The notes beneath the pieces are model-generated. The model had not been told where the DNA came from. It was given only the letters and a program-made list of their open reading frames with translations, and searched no databases. This document shows, one piece after another, positions 17,452 through 26,460 of a stretch of 64,000 nt of DNA. Position 1 is the stretch's first letter. Each line of letters opens with the position of its first letter. Source of the DNA: an uncultured Rhodospira sp. Lineage in GTDB: Bacteria > Pseudomonadota > Alphaproteobacteria > Rhodospirillales > Rhodospirillaceae. A program made the translations under genes and the position numbers. The stretch is taken from contig NZ_CAKZOT010000091.1 of NCBI RefSeq assembly GCF_937138205.1, positions 29,621-93,620 of the forward strand, in the 5' to 3' direction.

Positions 17452-17628
17452 CTCTGTGTCCTCTGTGCCTCTGTGGTGTTTCTTTCCGGTCGGTCGTGCG
17501 GGGTTTCACCACAGAGACACAAAGAGCACAGAGACGGCGGCTCGATCCCGCGCGGCCGGCACGCCCCGGCCCCGGCACGACACGGTTCGGGGCCTGGCAG
17601 GCGGGCGACGCCCCGTCCCCACATGGCG
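17452..17628 (+). repeat. Dispersed repeat family R3, copy B
   Basis: The inverted repeat CTCTGTGTCCTCTGTG...CACAGAGACACAAAGAG is followed by CGGCGGCTCGATCC and GGCGGGCGACGCCCCG, as in the copy at 15943-16072 and in the same orientation. Together the two copies bracket the toxin-antitoxin-like gene patch. This one directly abuts the HicB fragment. Confidence 0.65.
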
Positions 17629-17757
17629 TCAGGCGGACATCACCCGGCCCTTCGGGTCCGGGATCGGCCGGCCCATGGCCTCGGCCTGTTCGATCCACGC
17701 GGCGATGACGCGCTGGGCGTTGGCGACGGCCTCCTCATAGCGATGCGGCGGGATGCG
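17629..17757 (-). pseudogene. C-terminal fragment of a HicB-type antitoxin
   Basis: On the minus strand the frame reads PPHRYEEAVANAQRVI, then AWIEQAEAMGRPIPDP and a stop. This matches the C-terminal helix and PxP ending of HicB antitoxins. No start codon or N-terminal half is present: upstream the frame runs into a GC-rich repeat (CGCCTTCGGCGCGAACCCGC), and no HicA toxin gene is seen. It is best read as a relic left between two repeats. Confidence 0.6.
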
Positions 17758-17826
17758 CCTTCGGCGCGAACCCGCCCTACGCTCTACTGCCTCCGGCAAA
17801 CCCGGGGCGATTCACACGTCGGCGCC

Positions 17827-19209
17827 CTACGCCCGCAGGCGCTGGAAGGCGACCACGCGGCCCGACAGGTCGTCCGCCGCCAGACGTCGCGCCTGGGCGT
17901 CATAGGCCTGGTGCAGCAGGTCGCGCACGCGGTCGGCGGCCCCGGGGGGGCCGACCGACTCGAACACCCCCAGCGCCTCGCGCAGGGCCTCGACGGCCTC
18001 GGATTCGCTGTCCGGCGGGGCGGGATCGGCGGTCAGCAGCGCCGCCCCCAGGGCGGCCCGCGCCCACGCCCACGCCTCGCTGTCCTCGTGCGGCGGCACC
18101 ACCTCCAGCACGGCGCGGATCGCTCCGGCGCCGCCGCCGGGTCGCGCCGTCCGGTCCCGCAGCACGGCCTTCATGGCCTCCATCAGCACGCCCCGCCGCG
18201 CCGGTTCGGTCTCCGGCGACCACACCCAGGCGACCGCCGTCAGGGCCGACAGGGCGGCGTCCAGCGCGCCCGCGTCGCCGTCGCGGCGCGCCACGCGCCA
18301 CAACGCCCGGGCCAGGGTGACATGGACGGCGCAATAGGTGTCCGGCATGGTGTAGGGAGACAGCCGCGCGGCGGCGGCCCGATAGGCCGCCACCACGGCG
18401 TCGAGCCGTGCCGCCCCCAGCGTGGCCGGCCGGCTCTCGGGGTGCTCGGGCAGGGCCAGGACCGCGTCCGCCCAGTCGACCCTCGCCAGGGCGATCAGGT
18501 CGCGCGGCCAGGTCGCCGCCAGCGCGTCGAGTCCGGTCTCCATCAGCCTCACCGCCCGTGCCAGGCGTACCGGATCGCCGCTCAGCAGCCCGTGCGCGCG
18601 TTGCGCCAACCCCAGCGCCAGACGGTACCCCTGCAGCATCTCGCCGGCCGGCGCCCGCTCTTCCAGCAGCAGCGCCTCGGCCCGGACAAGGGCGCGCGCC
18701 AGCGCCCGCCGGTGGTCGGCGCGGCGCCGCTCCGGCATGGCGGCGGACGGCGTGACCGCCGCCAGGACCAGGGTGTGCAGCAGGTGGGCCGCGCCTTCCG
18801 ACAGGGGCATGGTCACCTGGATCGTCGACCACGGATGCAGGCCCAGGGGGTCCTCGGCCGTGCGGCGCGGGCGCGCCCCGACCACGGACAGCCGCAGGAC
18901 GTCACCGGCCCGCTGGCCCCAGATCAGCGCGTCGGCGCCGTACTCGGTCAACCAGGCCCGCCCCACGGACTGCGTGCGGGACAGCAGGGACACAAGCCCG
19001 CCATCGCGCCGCAGGGTGGCGGTGGGGCTGCCGGGCAGCAGGCGGGCGCGCAGGCCCTCGCGCCGGCGCACGGCGTGCCAGACGGCGTTGGCGGCCAGCC
19101 CGCCGTCGGCCCCGTTGACGCCGTCCAGCGGGCAGACCAGGACCGTGATGATTCGCCCGGGTCGGCGCGACAAACCCCATCGCGCTCCGGATCGTCCGTG
19201 CCATGGCAT
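17827..19209 (-). CDS. TPR-like repeat protein of unknown function
   Basis: A 460-residue protein. The first 150 residues resemble the N-terminal domain found in several Rhodospirillales TPR proteins (GRIITVLVCPLDGVNG, then LTEYGADALIWGQRAGDVLRL). The rest is helical with TPR-like spacing of Ala and Leu, e.g. LARVDWADAVLAL and LARALWRVARRDGDAGALD. No signal peptide or catalytic motif is evident. The start at 19209 avoids an implausible extension to 19335. It probably mediates protein-protein contacts; its partner is unknown. Confidence 0.6.
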   Translation of the reverse strand: MPWHGRSGARWGLSRRPGRIITVLVCPLDGVNGADGGLAANAVWHAVRRREGLRARLLPGSPTATLRRDGGLVSLLSRTQSVGRAWLTEYGADALIWGQRAGDVLRLSVVGARPRRTAEDPLGLHPWSTIQVTMPLSEGAAHLLHTLVLAAVTPSAAMPERRRADHRRALARALVRAEALLLEERAPAGEMLQGYRLALGLAQRAHGLLSGDPVRLARAVRLMETGLDALAATWPRDLIALARVDWADAVLALPEHPESRPATLGAARLDAVVAAYRAAAARLSPYTMPDTYCAVHVTLARALWRVARRDGDAGALDAALSALTAVAWVWSPETEPARRGVLMEAMKAVLRDRTARPGGGAGAIRAVLEVVPPHEDSEAWAWARAALGAALLTADPAPPDSESEAVEALREALGVFESVGPPGAADRVRDLLHQAYDAQARRLAADDLSGRVVAFQRLRA

Positions 19210-19449
19210 CGACGACTCGTCTCCGGTGATGGGCCCGGTTTCGGCCCTAATGTTTGGTTCCACGGCGCCTGTTCGGTGGATCGTCGGGGGCGATCCGACG
19301 GTCCCGCGTGTGGCAATTCGGCCTATGGGTCCCACAAAATCATGAATTTCCGATGAAGCGGCGGTTTACCGTGCGACTGCGAACAGGCATCATGCGGCCC
19401 GGCCGCGCCGGCATTGGAGGCTCGCCGCGCGGCGCCTTGGAGCAAGCGT

Positions 19450-19986
19450 ATGAGACAGTCCGTGCAGCGGGTCGTCCCGCATGAACGGGACCGGGTGTTC
19501 GATCTGGTCGCGGATGTGGAGGCCTACCCCTCGTTCCTGCCGCTGTGGAAGACGGCCCGGATCATCGACCGCACCGCCGACGGATACCGAACCCGGCAGA
19601 GCCTCGGCATCGGTCCGGCCACGCTCGATTTCACGTCGACCACGGCGGTCACGCCCCCGGACCGCATCGTCGTTACCGCCCGCGACGGCCCCATGCGCGA
19701 CCTGCGCATGGTGTGGACCTTCGAGGAGGTCGGCCCCGGGCAATGCCGGGTGAGCCTTGACCTTGTGGTTGAAGTCCGCAGCCGGATCCTTCAGAAGCTT
19801 CTTCAGGCCACGTACGGAGAGATGGCGCCGCGTCTGGTGTCGAATTTCGAGGCCCGAGCCCGCGCCGTTGCCCGCGGCGAGGTCGAGCCACCACCTTCGG
19901 GCGCCCCCGCTGGCGGGTCCGCGTCCCCGTCGACGGCGCCGTCCGTGACCGACAACCGCCGCCGGTTAAGCGAGGGGAAACGGTGA
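19450..19986 (+). CDS. Coq10/RatA family START-like protein
   Basis: A 178-residue protein with a START/SRPBCC fold at about residues 1-140. Homologues bind ubiquinone and support respiration (Coq10) or were described as ribosome-associated (RatA). Family features include VPHERDRVFDLVADVEAYPSFLP near 9-31 and the C-terminal FEARARAV helix. A Ser/Pro/Ala-rich tail of about 40 residues follows. GGAG precedes the start. Its position before rquA, an enzyme that acts on ubiquinone, favours the Coq10 reading. Confidence 0.85.
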   Translation: MRQSVQRVVPHERDRVFDLVADVEAYPSFLPLWKTARIIDRTADGYRTRQSLGIGPATLDFTSTTAVTPPDRIVVTARDGPMRDLRMVWTFEEVGPGQCRVSLDLVVEVRSRILQKLLQATYGEMAPRLVSNFEARARAVARGEVEPPPSGAPAGGSASPSTAPSVTDNRRRLSEGKR

Positions 19987-20125
19987 GCGGTCCATCATTC
20001 ATCATCGTGGCGCGAACACCGTTTACGCCCCGTGTGCTCCTCCCCGGTCCGCCCGACGTCTCTCGGGCCGGCTCCGGTCCTTGTCGTCTCGTTTCGTGTG
20101 CGTCAACACTCTTTAGGACAGGTCC

Positions 20126-20923
20126 ATGAACAAACCCCAAGCGGTCGCGCCCGAGTTCCCGCGCGGTCCCCTGCCGGACGACCCGACAATCGTGCCGGCC
20201 TCGCGCCCGATGCCCGTCGATGCCAATCGTCCGGCCCCGGTTCCGGTCCCCGCCATTCCGGAGTACCTGAGCCGGGTCTACACCTGGGCGTACCTCACGC
20301 CCGCCTACAGTCGCTTCCTCGACACCTCGCTGGTCGTGTCGGCGATCCTGTGGGGCAACATGAACCGGCTGATGCGGGCCGGCTTCTCGGAGTTCAAGCC
20401 GGGCCAGACCGTGTTGCAGCCGGCCTGTGTGTACGGCACGTTCTCGCGGAAGCTCGCCGAGGTCCTGGGGCCGAGCGGCACCCTGCACGTGACCGACGTG
20501 GCCACCAACCAGATCGAGACCTGCCGCAAGAAGCTGGCCGACCATCCCACCGCCCGCATCGGCCTGGCCGACGCGGCGGAACCGCGTGACCGCGATTACG
20601 ACGGCGTGTGCTGTTTCTTCCTGCTGCACGAGGTGCCGGAGGACTACAAGCATCGCATCGTCAAGAGCCTGCTGGACGCCACCCGGCCGGGCGGCAAGAC
20701 GGTGTTCGTGGACTACCACGGCCCGCACTGGGCGCATCCGTTGCGGCCGATCATGCTGGCGGTCTGGCGCCTGCTGGAGCCGTTTGCCATCGCCCTGAGC
20801 AAGAACGAGATCGCCTCCTACGCGCCGCCGGCCCTGGCCCGGCAGTTCACCTGGCGCAAGGAGACCTACTTCGGCGGGCTCTACCAGAAGGTCGTGGCGA
20901 CCCGGGTGGTCGCGGGCACCTGA
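20126..20923 (+). CDS. rquA: RquA-like rhodoquinone biosynthesis enzyme
   Basis: A 265-residue class I methyltransferase-fold protein. RquA converts ubiquinone to rhodoquinone and uses S-adenosylmethionine in an atypical way, as amino donor. Features matching RquA include the lead-in LSRVYTWAYLTP, an AILWGN segment, and a motif I of the form VLQPACVYGTFSRKLA (residues about 95-110) that lacks the GxGxG of ordinary methyltransferases. VTDVATNQIETCRKKL and CCFFLLHEVPEDYK follow. The call comes from recalled family features, so an unassigned methyltransferase remains possible. The upstream gene is Coq10-like. Confidence 0.72.
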   Translation: MNKPQAVAPEFPRGPLPDDPTIVPASRPMPVDANRPAPVPVPAIPEYLSRVYTWAYLTPAYSRFLDTSLVVSAILWGNMNRLMRAGFSEFKPGQTVLQPACVYGTFSRKLAEVLGPSGTLHVTDVATNQIETCRKKLADHPTARIGLADAAEPRDRDYDGVCCFFLLHEVPEDYKHRIVKSLLDATRPGGKTVFVDYHGPHWAHPLRPIMLAVWRLLEPFAIALSKNEIASYAPPALARQFTWRKETYFGGLYQKVVATRVVAGT

Positions 20924-20970
20924 CGGCGGCCGCGAGCGGGCAGGATAGGCGACGTTTTTTGACTCGGGAC

Positions 20971-21003
20971 TCAAGATTCCCTAATAACCTGTTGGAATCT
21001 TGA
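20971..21003. promoter_or_regulatory. Inverted repeat between rquA and the coiled-coil gene
   Basis: Perfect 10-bp arms TCAAGATTCC and GGAATCTTGA are separated by 13 nt. A T6 run lies just upstream, not downstream, on the plus strand. It could be an operator for the next gene or a weak terminator for rquA. Confidence 0.45.
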
Positions 21004-21056
21004 CTCATCCGCAGTACCTTGTATCGAGAGTCTCTCGACAGCAAGGGCGAGTCGCC

Positions 21057-23960
21057 ATGGCTACCCGCGAAATCGATCCGGACGAGGACCTCCGGGGCGC
21101 CGATGCGATCCGGACGGACACGGACCCCAAACGCCGCGCGCGGGCGCCACGGCTGATTGCCGACAACGACCGGCCGGCCGCGCCGGAGGTGGCGGCCGAC
21201 GATGACGACGCGGATCAGGGCGCCGCGCCTCGGGCTGCCGCGCGCCACGCCGACGGCGCGGCGGCCATGGACCTGCCGCCGCTGCCGCCGGATCCGCCGC
21301 TGACCCTGCCGCACAGCGTCGAGTGGCGCTCGTGGATCGCCGCCGGGTTCTCGCTGTTCTGGCTCGCCTTCTTCGGCTTCTACGTCCAGCAGAGCGTGGG
21401 CTGGACCAACCTGTTCATGCTGCTGCCGCATGAGTTCGCCGGTTTCGCCGCCGGCGGGCTGATTCCCGTGGCCCTGGCCTGGGCGCTGGTGGCGGTGTTC
21501 TCGCGCGATGGCCGCTATGGCCGCGAGGCGCTGATCCTGCGCGACCAGTTGCGCCGGCTGTCCTACCCCACCGACACGGCGCGCGGCCAGATGAACGAGG
21601 TCGCCCAGTCACTCACCGAACAGGCGCGGCTGTTGACCGACTCCTCGCGCCAAGCCCTGGCCGAGGCCCGGCAGGTGCGCGACGGCCTGCGCAACGAGGT
21701 GGTGGCACTGAGTTCGCTGGCCGACAAGTTCCGCGAGGATATCGCCCAGGTCATCCGCGACACCGAAAGCCAGGTCTACGGCCTGGAGGACGCCACGGAG
21801 CGCGCCGTCAGCCGCGCCCGCGATGCCGGCCAGACGCTGGAACGCCAGACCGGGACCCTGAGCGAGACCACCGACAAGATGTTGGCCCAGACCCGGACGC
21901 TGGACGAAAGCCTGCGCAAGCATGTGCAGGACCTGACCCTGGTCGGCCAGCAGGCGCGTGAGCATGGCAGTTCCCTGCACGCCGTCAACGACGGCATGAC
22001 CCGCGCGCTCCGCGAGGGCCGCACGCTCAGCGAGGAGATGTCCACCCTGCTGAAGGAGATGGACCAGCACATCGGCGGCCAACACCAGCACGTCGAGGAC
22101 CTGCGCGGGCGCTGGGAAAAGACCAGCCAGGCCGCACAGGAGGCCATGGCCCAGCGCTCGCAGGGGATCGACCAGGTCAGCGAACGCCTGCTCAGCCGCA
22201 CCCAGGTGATCGAAAGCACCATCGGCCGCCAGACCGATGCCCTGATGAGCGCCTCCGATCAGGCCATGTCCCGTCTGAAGGAGATGGAAGGCCTCTTCAC
22301 CCGCCGGGTGCAGAGCATGAACACCGCCGTCGACGAGGCCACCGGCAAGCTGTCGGATGCCTCGCTGATGGTGGCCCAGCGCGGGCAGGAGGCGGAAACC
22401 GCCACGCGCTCGGCCACCAACACGCTGGAACGCGCCGCCGGCACCCTCGACGACATGCTGCGCGCCCTGACCGCCGCCGTGCAGCGCGCCGAAAGCCGCG
22501 CCCGCGACGCCGGCGCGGCGGTCAAGGAGCAGGCCGAGGGCCTGGAGGCGCATACCACCGAGGCCGGCCGTCAGGCCGAGGCGATCCGCGAGGCGATCAC
22601 GGCCCAGGGCGAGGCCCTGGCCGACGGGGCGCGGCTCATCGGCCAGCAACTCGACCTGGTCCAAAGCGGCCTGAGCCAGCACGCGCGCCACCTGGGCGAC
22701 GCCGCGAATTCCGCCGCCGGCCGTATCAGCGAGACGGTGGAGGCCCTGCGCCAGCGCCTGACCGACCTGTCCGGCATCTCCGGTCAGGTCAACCGGGAAC
22801 TCGAAAGCGTGGGCACCAATCTCGTCCAGCACGCCGAAACGCTGGAATCCACCGGGGCGCGCACGGTCGCCCATACGCGCACGGCTGCCGAGGCGGTCCG
22901 CGCCGAGACTCAGGCCCTGCAGGACCTCGTCGCCAAGGTTCACGGCGCCCTGGCGGGGCTGGAACAGACCCTGGCCGAGCGCGTCGAGGCGGTCGACCGG
23001 GCCGCGTCGGGTGCCGACGAACGCCTGACGGCGACAGCCGAGGTGATCGAGGGCAAGGTGCGGGTGCTGAACGACGGCTCCGAACAGGCGTCGGTGGCCT
23101 TGACCGGCGTTGCCAGCCTGCTTGACGACCGTTCGGACCATCTGGAGACGATCATCGGCCGTTCCGTGACCCGCATGACCGACCTGGGCGGCGCGCTCGA
23201 CCAGCACGCCCGCCAGTTCGAGGAGATCACCGGGCGCGGCCTGTCACAGGCGACCGTGGCCGGCAACCGGCTGCGCCAGTCCACCGACGGCATCCAGGCC
23301 GCCGCCGAAAAGGCCGCCGAGACCGTGCGCGGCGCCGCCACGCTGCTGGGCGGCTCGCTGGAGGAGGCGGACGAGCGGGCGCGCGACTTGGTGCCTGTAC
23401 TGGAACGCGCCGTGGCCAGCATCCGCCAGGAGGCCGATACCCTGGCCCTGTCCGGCGACAAGGTCTCGGACACCACGCGCCGGCTGGGCGCCGAGTTCCT
23501 GCGTCATGCACAGATCCTGGTGGAGGCCGCCGACAAGGCCGAGCAGCGCGCCGGGCTGCTGCGGACCGAGGTGGAGCAGGCGCAGATCGGCACCTTCCTG
23601 CACCAGGCCAGCGTCATGATCGAACGCCTGGAAAGCGTCGCCGTGGACATCGCCCGCATCTTCAACCCGGTACGCGACGAGGAACTGTGGCGGCGTTACC
23701 AGAAAGGCGACCACGGCGTCTTTCTGCGCCACCTGGCGCGCGTCATGACCGTCAAGCAGCACGGCGCCGTGCGCGAGGTGTTCGACAACGACCGCGAGTT
23801 CCGCGGGTACGTCACCCAGTTCGTCACCGACTACGAAAGCCTGCTGGAACAGGCCCACCAGACCGCGCGGGCCGACATCCTGACGGCGCTGTTCATCGGT
23901 TCCGACCTGGGCAAGGTCTATCTGGTTCTGGCCAAGGCGCTCGGCCGACTGGAGGAATAG
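21057..23960 (+). CDS. Very large coiled-coil inner-membrane protein
   Basis: A 967-residue protein. The first 85 residues are acidic and disordered. Two membrane helices follow at about 92-112 (WIAAGFSLFWLAFFGFYVQ) and 127-148 (AGFAAGGLIPVALAWALVAV). Residues about 165-860 form an almost unbroken coiled coil, and about 860-967 form a distinct C-terminal domain (WRRYQKGDHGVFLRHLAR, FIGSDLGKVYLVLAKALGRL). The layout recalls polar or cell-envelope scaffolds such as Caulobacter TipN, without demonstrable homology by eye. AAGGGCGAG precedes the start at 21057. A structural or spatial organiser is my inference. Confidence 0.65.
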   Translation: MATREIDPDEDLRGADAIRTDTDPKRRARAPRLIADNDRPAAPEVAADDDDADQGAAPRAAARHADGAAAMDLPPLPPDPPLTLPHSVEWRSWIAAGFSLFWLAFFGFYVQQSVGWTNLFMLLPHEFAGFAAGGLIPVALAWALVAVFSRDGRYGREALILRDQLRRLSYPTDTARGQMNEVAQSLTEQARLLTDSSRQALAEARQVRDGLRNEVVALSSLADKFREDIAQVIRDTESQVYGLEDATERAVSRARDAGQTLERQTGTLSETTDKMLAQTRTLDESLRKHVQDLTLVGQQAREHGSSLHAVNDGMTRALREGRTLSEEMSTLLKEMDQHIGGQHQHVEDLRGRWEKTSQAAQEAMAQRSQGIDQVSERLLSRTQVIESTIGRQTDALMSASDQAMSRLKEMEGLFTRRVQSMNTAVDEATGKLSDASLMVAQRGQEAETATRSATNTLERAAGTLDDMLRALTAAVQRAESRARDAGAAVKEQAEGLEAHTTEAGRQAEAIREAITAQGEALADGARLIGQQLDLVQSGLSQHARHLGDAANSAAGRISETVEALRQRLTDLSGISGQVNRELESVGTNLVQHAETLESTGARTVAHTRTAAEAVRAETQALQDLVAKVHGALAGLEQTLAERVEAVDRAASGADERLTATAEVIEGKVRVLNDGSEQASVALTGVASLLDDRSDHLETIIGRSVTRMTDLGGALDQHARQFEEITGRGLSQATVAGNRLRQSTDGIQAAAEKAAETVRGAATLLGGSLEEADERARDLVPVLERAVASIRQEADTLALSGDKVSDTTRRLGAEFLRHAQILVEAADKAEQRAGLLRTEVEQAQIGTFLHQASVMIERLESVAVDIARIFNPVRDEELWRRYQKGDHGVFLRHLARVMTVKQHGAVREVFDNDREFRGYVTQFVTDYESLLEQAHQTARADILTALFIGSDLGKVYLVLAKALGRLEE

Positions 23961-24056
23961 AGTGGCCACACGGCCGGTCCGTTGGCATAGTCCTCGGCGT
24001 TCGGGTCGAGGCCGCCGGTGCGCGGCGCCACCGGGCGAGGCACCTAGACAGCGCAC

Positions 24057-25178
24057 ATGAGCACACCGGAGACAGTCGAGCGGGTGGTGATCGGGGCCGG
24101 GGTGGTCGGCTTGGCGGTCGCGCGCGCGCTGGCGCTGGCGGGGCGCGAAGTGATCCTTCTTGAGGCCGCCGACGCCTTTGGCACAGAAACCTCCTCGCGC
24201 AACAGCGAGGTCATCCACGCTGGCGTGTACTACCCCGAAGGCAGCCTGAAGGCGCGCCTGTGCGTGCAAGGCCGCCGGATGCTGTACGCCTATCTGGCCG
24301 AGCGCGGCCTGCCGCACGACCGCTGCGGCAAGCTGATCGTCGCCAGCCGCGCTGGCGGCGCGCCGGAAATCGCGGCGCTGCGCGGCGTTCAGGCCCGCGC
24401 GGCGGCGGCCGGCGTGGACCTGCCCTGGCTGTCCGGTGCCGAGGCCATGGCGCTGGAACCGGGCGGGCTGGACTGCGTCGCCGCGCTGGAGTCGCCCGAA
24501 ACGGGGATCCTGGACAGCCATGCCCTGATGTTGTCGCTGCTGGGCGACGCCGAGGCGGCGGGCACGGTGCTGGCGCTGCGCAGTCCCGTGGTTGGCGGAC
24601 GCGCCCTCGACGGCGGCGGGGTGGAGCTGGACGTGGGCGGCGCCGCCCCCATGCGGCTGCGGGCGCGGGGGGTGGTCAACTGCGCTGGCCTGGGCGCCCG
24701 CGCGGTGGGCCTGTCGATCGCGGGGGTCCCACCCGAGACCGTGCCGCCGCTGCATCTGGCGCGCGGGGTCTATTTCAGCCTGAGCGGCAAGGCCCCGTTC
24801 CGCCGCCTGATCTATCCGGTGCCGGGGCCGGCCAGCCTGGGGCTGCACTATACCCGCGACCTGGGCGGCCAGGGGCGCTTCGGTCCGGACGTGGAGTGGA
24901 TCGACCGCATCGACTACACGGTGGACCCGGGCCGCGCCGCGCTGTTCGTCGACGGCATCCGGCGCTACTGGCCGGGCCTGCCCGACGGCGCCCTGGCGCC
25001 CGCCTATGCGGGAATCCGCCCAAAGGTGCAGGCGCCTGGCACACCCGCGCACGATTTCGTGCTATTGTCCCCACGCGAGACGCGCGTTCCCGGCTATACG
25101 GCCCTGCACGGCATCGAGAGCCCGGGCCTGACGTCCTGTCTCGCCATTGCCGACTGTGTGGCGGAGTGGACCGCATGA
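24057..25178 (+). CDS. FAD-dependent oxidoreductase, L-2-hydroxyglutarate oxidase (LhgO/L2HGDH) family
   Basis: A 373-residue DAO-fold flavoenzyme. The FAD dinucleotide motif is VIGAGVVGLAVARAL at about 11-25 with ILLEAAD following. The hallmark SSRNSEVIHAGVYY at about 46-59 is diagnostic of the LhgO/L2HGDH group, which oxidises L-2-hydroxyglutarate to 2-oxoglutarate and passes electrons to the quinone pool. The C-terminus has YAGIRPKVQ and HGIESPGLTSCLAI. It overlaps the next gene by 4 bp. The exact substrate is not proven. Confidence 0.82.
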   Translation: MSTPETVERVVIGAGVVGLAVARALALAGREVILLEAADAFGTETSSRNSEVIHAGVYYPEGSLKARLCVQGRRMLYAYLAERGLPHDRCGKLIVASRAGGAPEIAALRGVQARAAAAGVDLPWLSGAEAMALEPGGLDCVAALESPETGILDSHALMLSLLGDAEAAGTVLALRSPVVGGRALDGGGVELDVGGAAPMRLRARGVVNCAGLGARAVGLSIAGVPPETVPPLHLARGVYFSLSGKAPFRRLIYPVPGPASLGLHYTRDLGGQGRFGPDVEWIDRIDYTVDPGRAALFVDGIRRYWPGLPDGALAPAYAGIRPKVQAPGTPAHDFVLLSPRETRVPGYTALHGIESPGLTSCLAIADCVAEWTA

Positions 25179-26428
25179 CCTGTCTGTTCGCACGATATGC
25201 CCTTGTCCTGCTGGCGCTGGCCTTGATGGCGGGGACGGCGCCGCGCGCCGCCTCCGCCGCCGACGCGACGGCCGAGGCGCCGAGCACCCAGCGCCTGATG
25301 GAGCAGTTGCGCGACCTCGGCCTGGCCCCGGAACAGGAGGGCATGGACCCCCAGGGCCTGTACGACTCGCTGGGCGACCGGCCCGGCCTGCTGGACCTGC
25401 TGCGCCAGGAACGTGAGGCCCGCGAGGCGGAGCGCAACAAGGGCGAGGATCCGGGCGAGCCGCTGCTGTCCCTGCCCCAGCCCCTGATCCCCGACGTGCG
25501 GGCCGAACTGCGCGCCATCGTGCAGGAGCTGTCCCGCTACGCCCATGCCCGCGATCCCGGCTTCGCCGTGCTGGCCCGGGGGGGCGCGCCGCTGGCCTTC
25601 CGCCACCGCCGCGAGGCCATGCTGGACGCCGCCCGCGCCGCCCACGCCGGCCTGGCCGGCATCAATCCGGACAACCCGGCGGCCGGTGTCGGCGAACCGG
25701 ACGCGGGGTTCCTGGGCGCCGTGGACGGCGTGGTCATCGATGGTCAGTTCTGCGGCGAGCCGCCGGTCAGCGACGAGGACCTCGCCCGCCTGGCCGACCT
25801 GAACGTCGTGCTCGTGTCCATCGACCACTGCGCCAACGACGCGATCGCGGCCGAGGCCCGCCGCCGCGCCCGCGCCGCCGGCGTGCTGATCCATGCCGAC
25901 ACCGACGCGGAGGGCCGCCTGGATACCGTGCCCGAGGGCCGGCCGTGGGGCGAGAACGCCGAGAACATCACCGACCCCCACCAGGCGCGGTCCATCCTGG
26001 TCCTGGAGGATGCCTCGGCCTTCGGCGACGTCAGCCTGCTGATCGGTGCCCTGCGCGAGACCAACCACGATATTCTGGTGCTGGACCCGTTCCTGCTTGG
26101 CGCGCGCGCCCTGGGCGAGGATCATGTCCGGCAGTTGCGCCACAAGAAGCTGGGCGCGCGCCGCCTGGTGCTGGCCTCGTTCGATGTGGCATACGCTCAC
26201 AGTGACGCCTACTACTGGGAACCGGGATGGACCCTGGGCACGCCGCGCTGGCTGGCGGCCACCGCGCGGGGGCGGCCGGGCGCCCACTTCACCGAGGTCT
26301 GGGATCCGGCCTGGAAGGCCCAGTTGGGCGAGTTCTTCGTCGCCGTCATGGACCTGGGCTTTGATGGGGTCATGCTCGACGGCCTGGACGCCGTCCACCG
26401 CTGGGAGCTGATTACGCCCATCAACTGA
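25175..26428 (+). CDS. Secreted GH114/TM1410-like glycoside hydrolase-fold protein
   Basis: A 417-residue exported protein with a signal peptide (LALMAGTAPRAASAAD). It matches the GH114-like TIM-barrel family (endo-alpha-1,4-polygalactosaminidase and relatives) by its C-terminal half: RRLVLASFDVAYAHSDAYYW, then WDPAWKAQLGEFF and GFDGVMLDGLDAV, whose aspartates fit the family active site. Residues about 60-250 hold an unassigned helical segment plus the first barrel strands. The ATG at 25175 overlaps the oxidoreductase stop. The polysaccharide substrate is unknown. Confidence 0.7.
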   Translation: MTCLFARYALVLLALALMAGTAPRAASAADATAEAPSTQRLMEQLRDLGLAPEQEGMDPQGLYDSLGDRPGLLDLLRQEREAREAERNKGEDPGEPLLSLPQPLIPDVRAELRAIVQELSRYAHARDPGFAVLARGGAPLAFRHRREAMLDAARAAHAGLAGINPDNPAAGVGEPDAGFLGAVDGVVIDGQFCGEPPVSDEDLARLADLNVVLVSIDHCANDAIAAEARRRARAAGVLIHADTDAEGRLDTVPEGRPWGENAENITDPHQARSILVLEDASAFGDVSLLIGALRETNHDILVLDPFLLGARALGEDHVRQLRHKKLGARRLVLASFDVAYAHSDAYYWEPGWTLGTPRWLAATARGRPGAHFTEVWDPAWKAQLGEFFVAVMDLGFDGVMLDGLDAVHRWELITPIN

Positions 26429-26460
26429 CCGGGGCGGCGCCCCTTTCAACGACAGGTCCC

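Noticed and set aside
17473..19356. 627-codon plus-strand frame
   Set aside because: It is antisense to the TPR protein and starts inside the R3 repeat; composition is typical of an antisense shadow.
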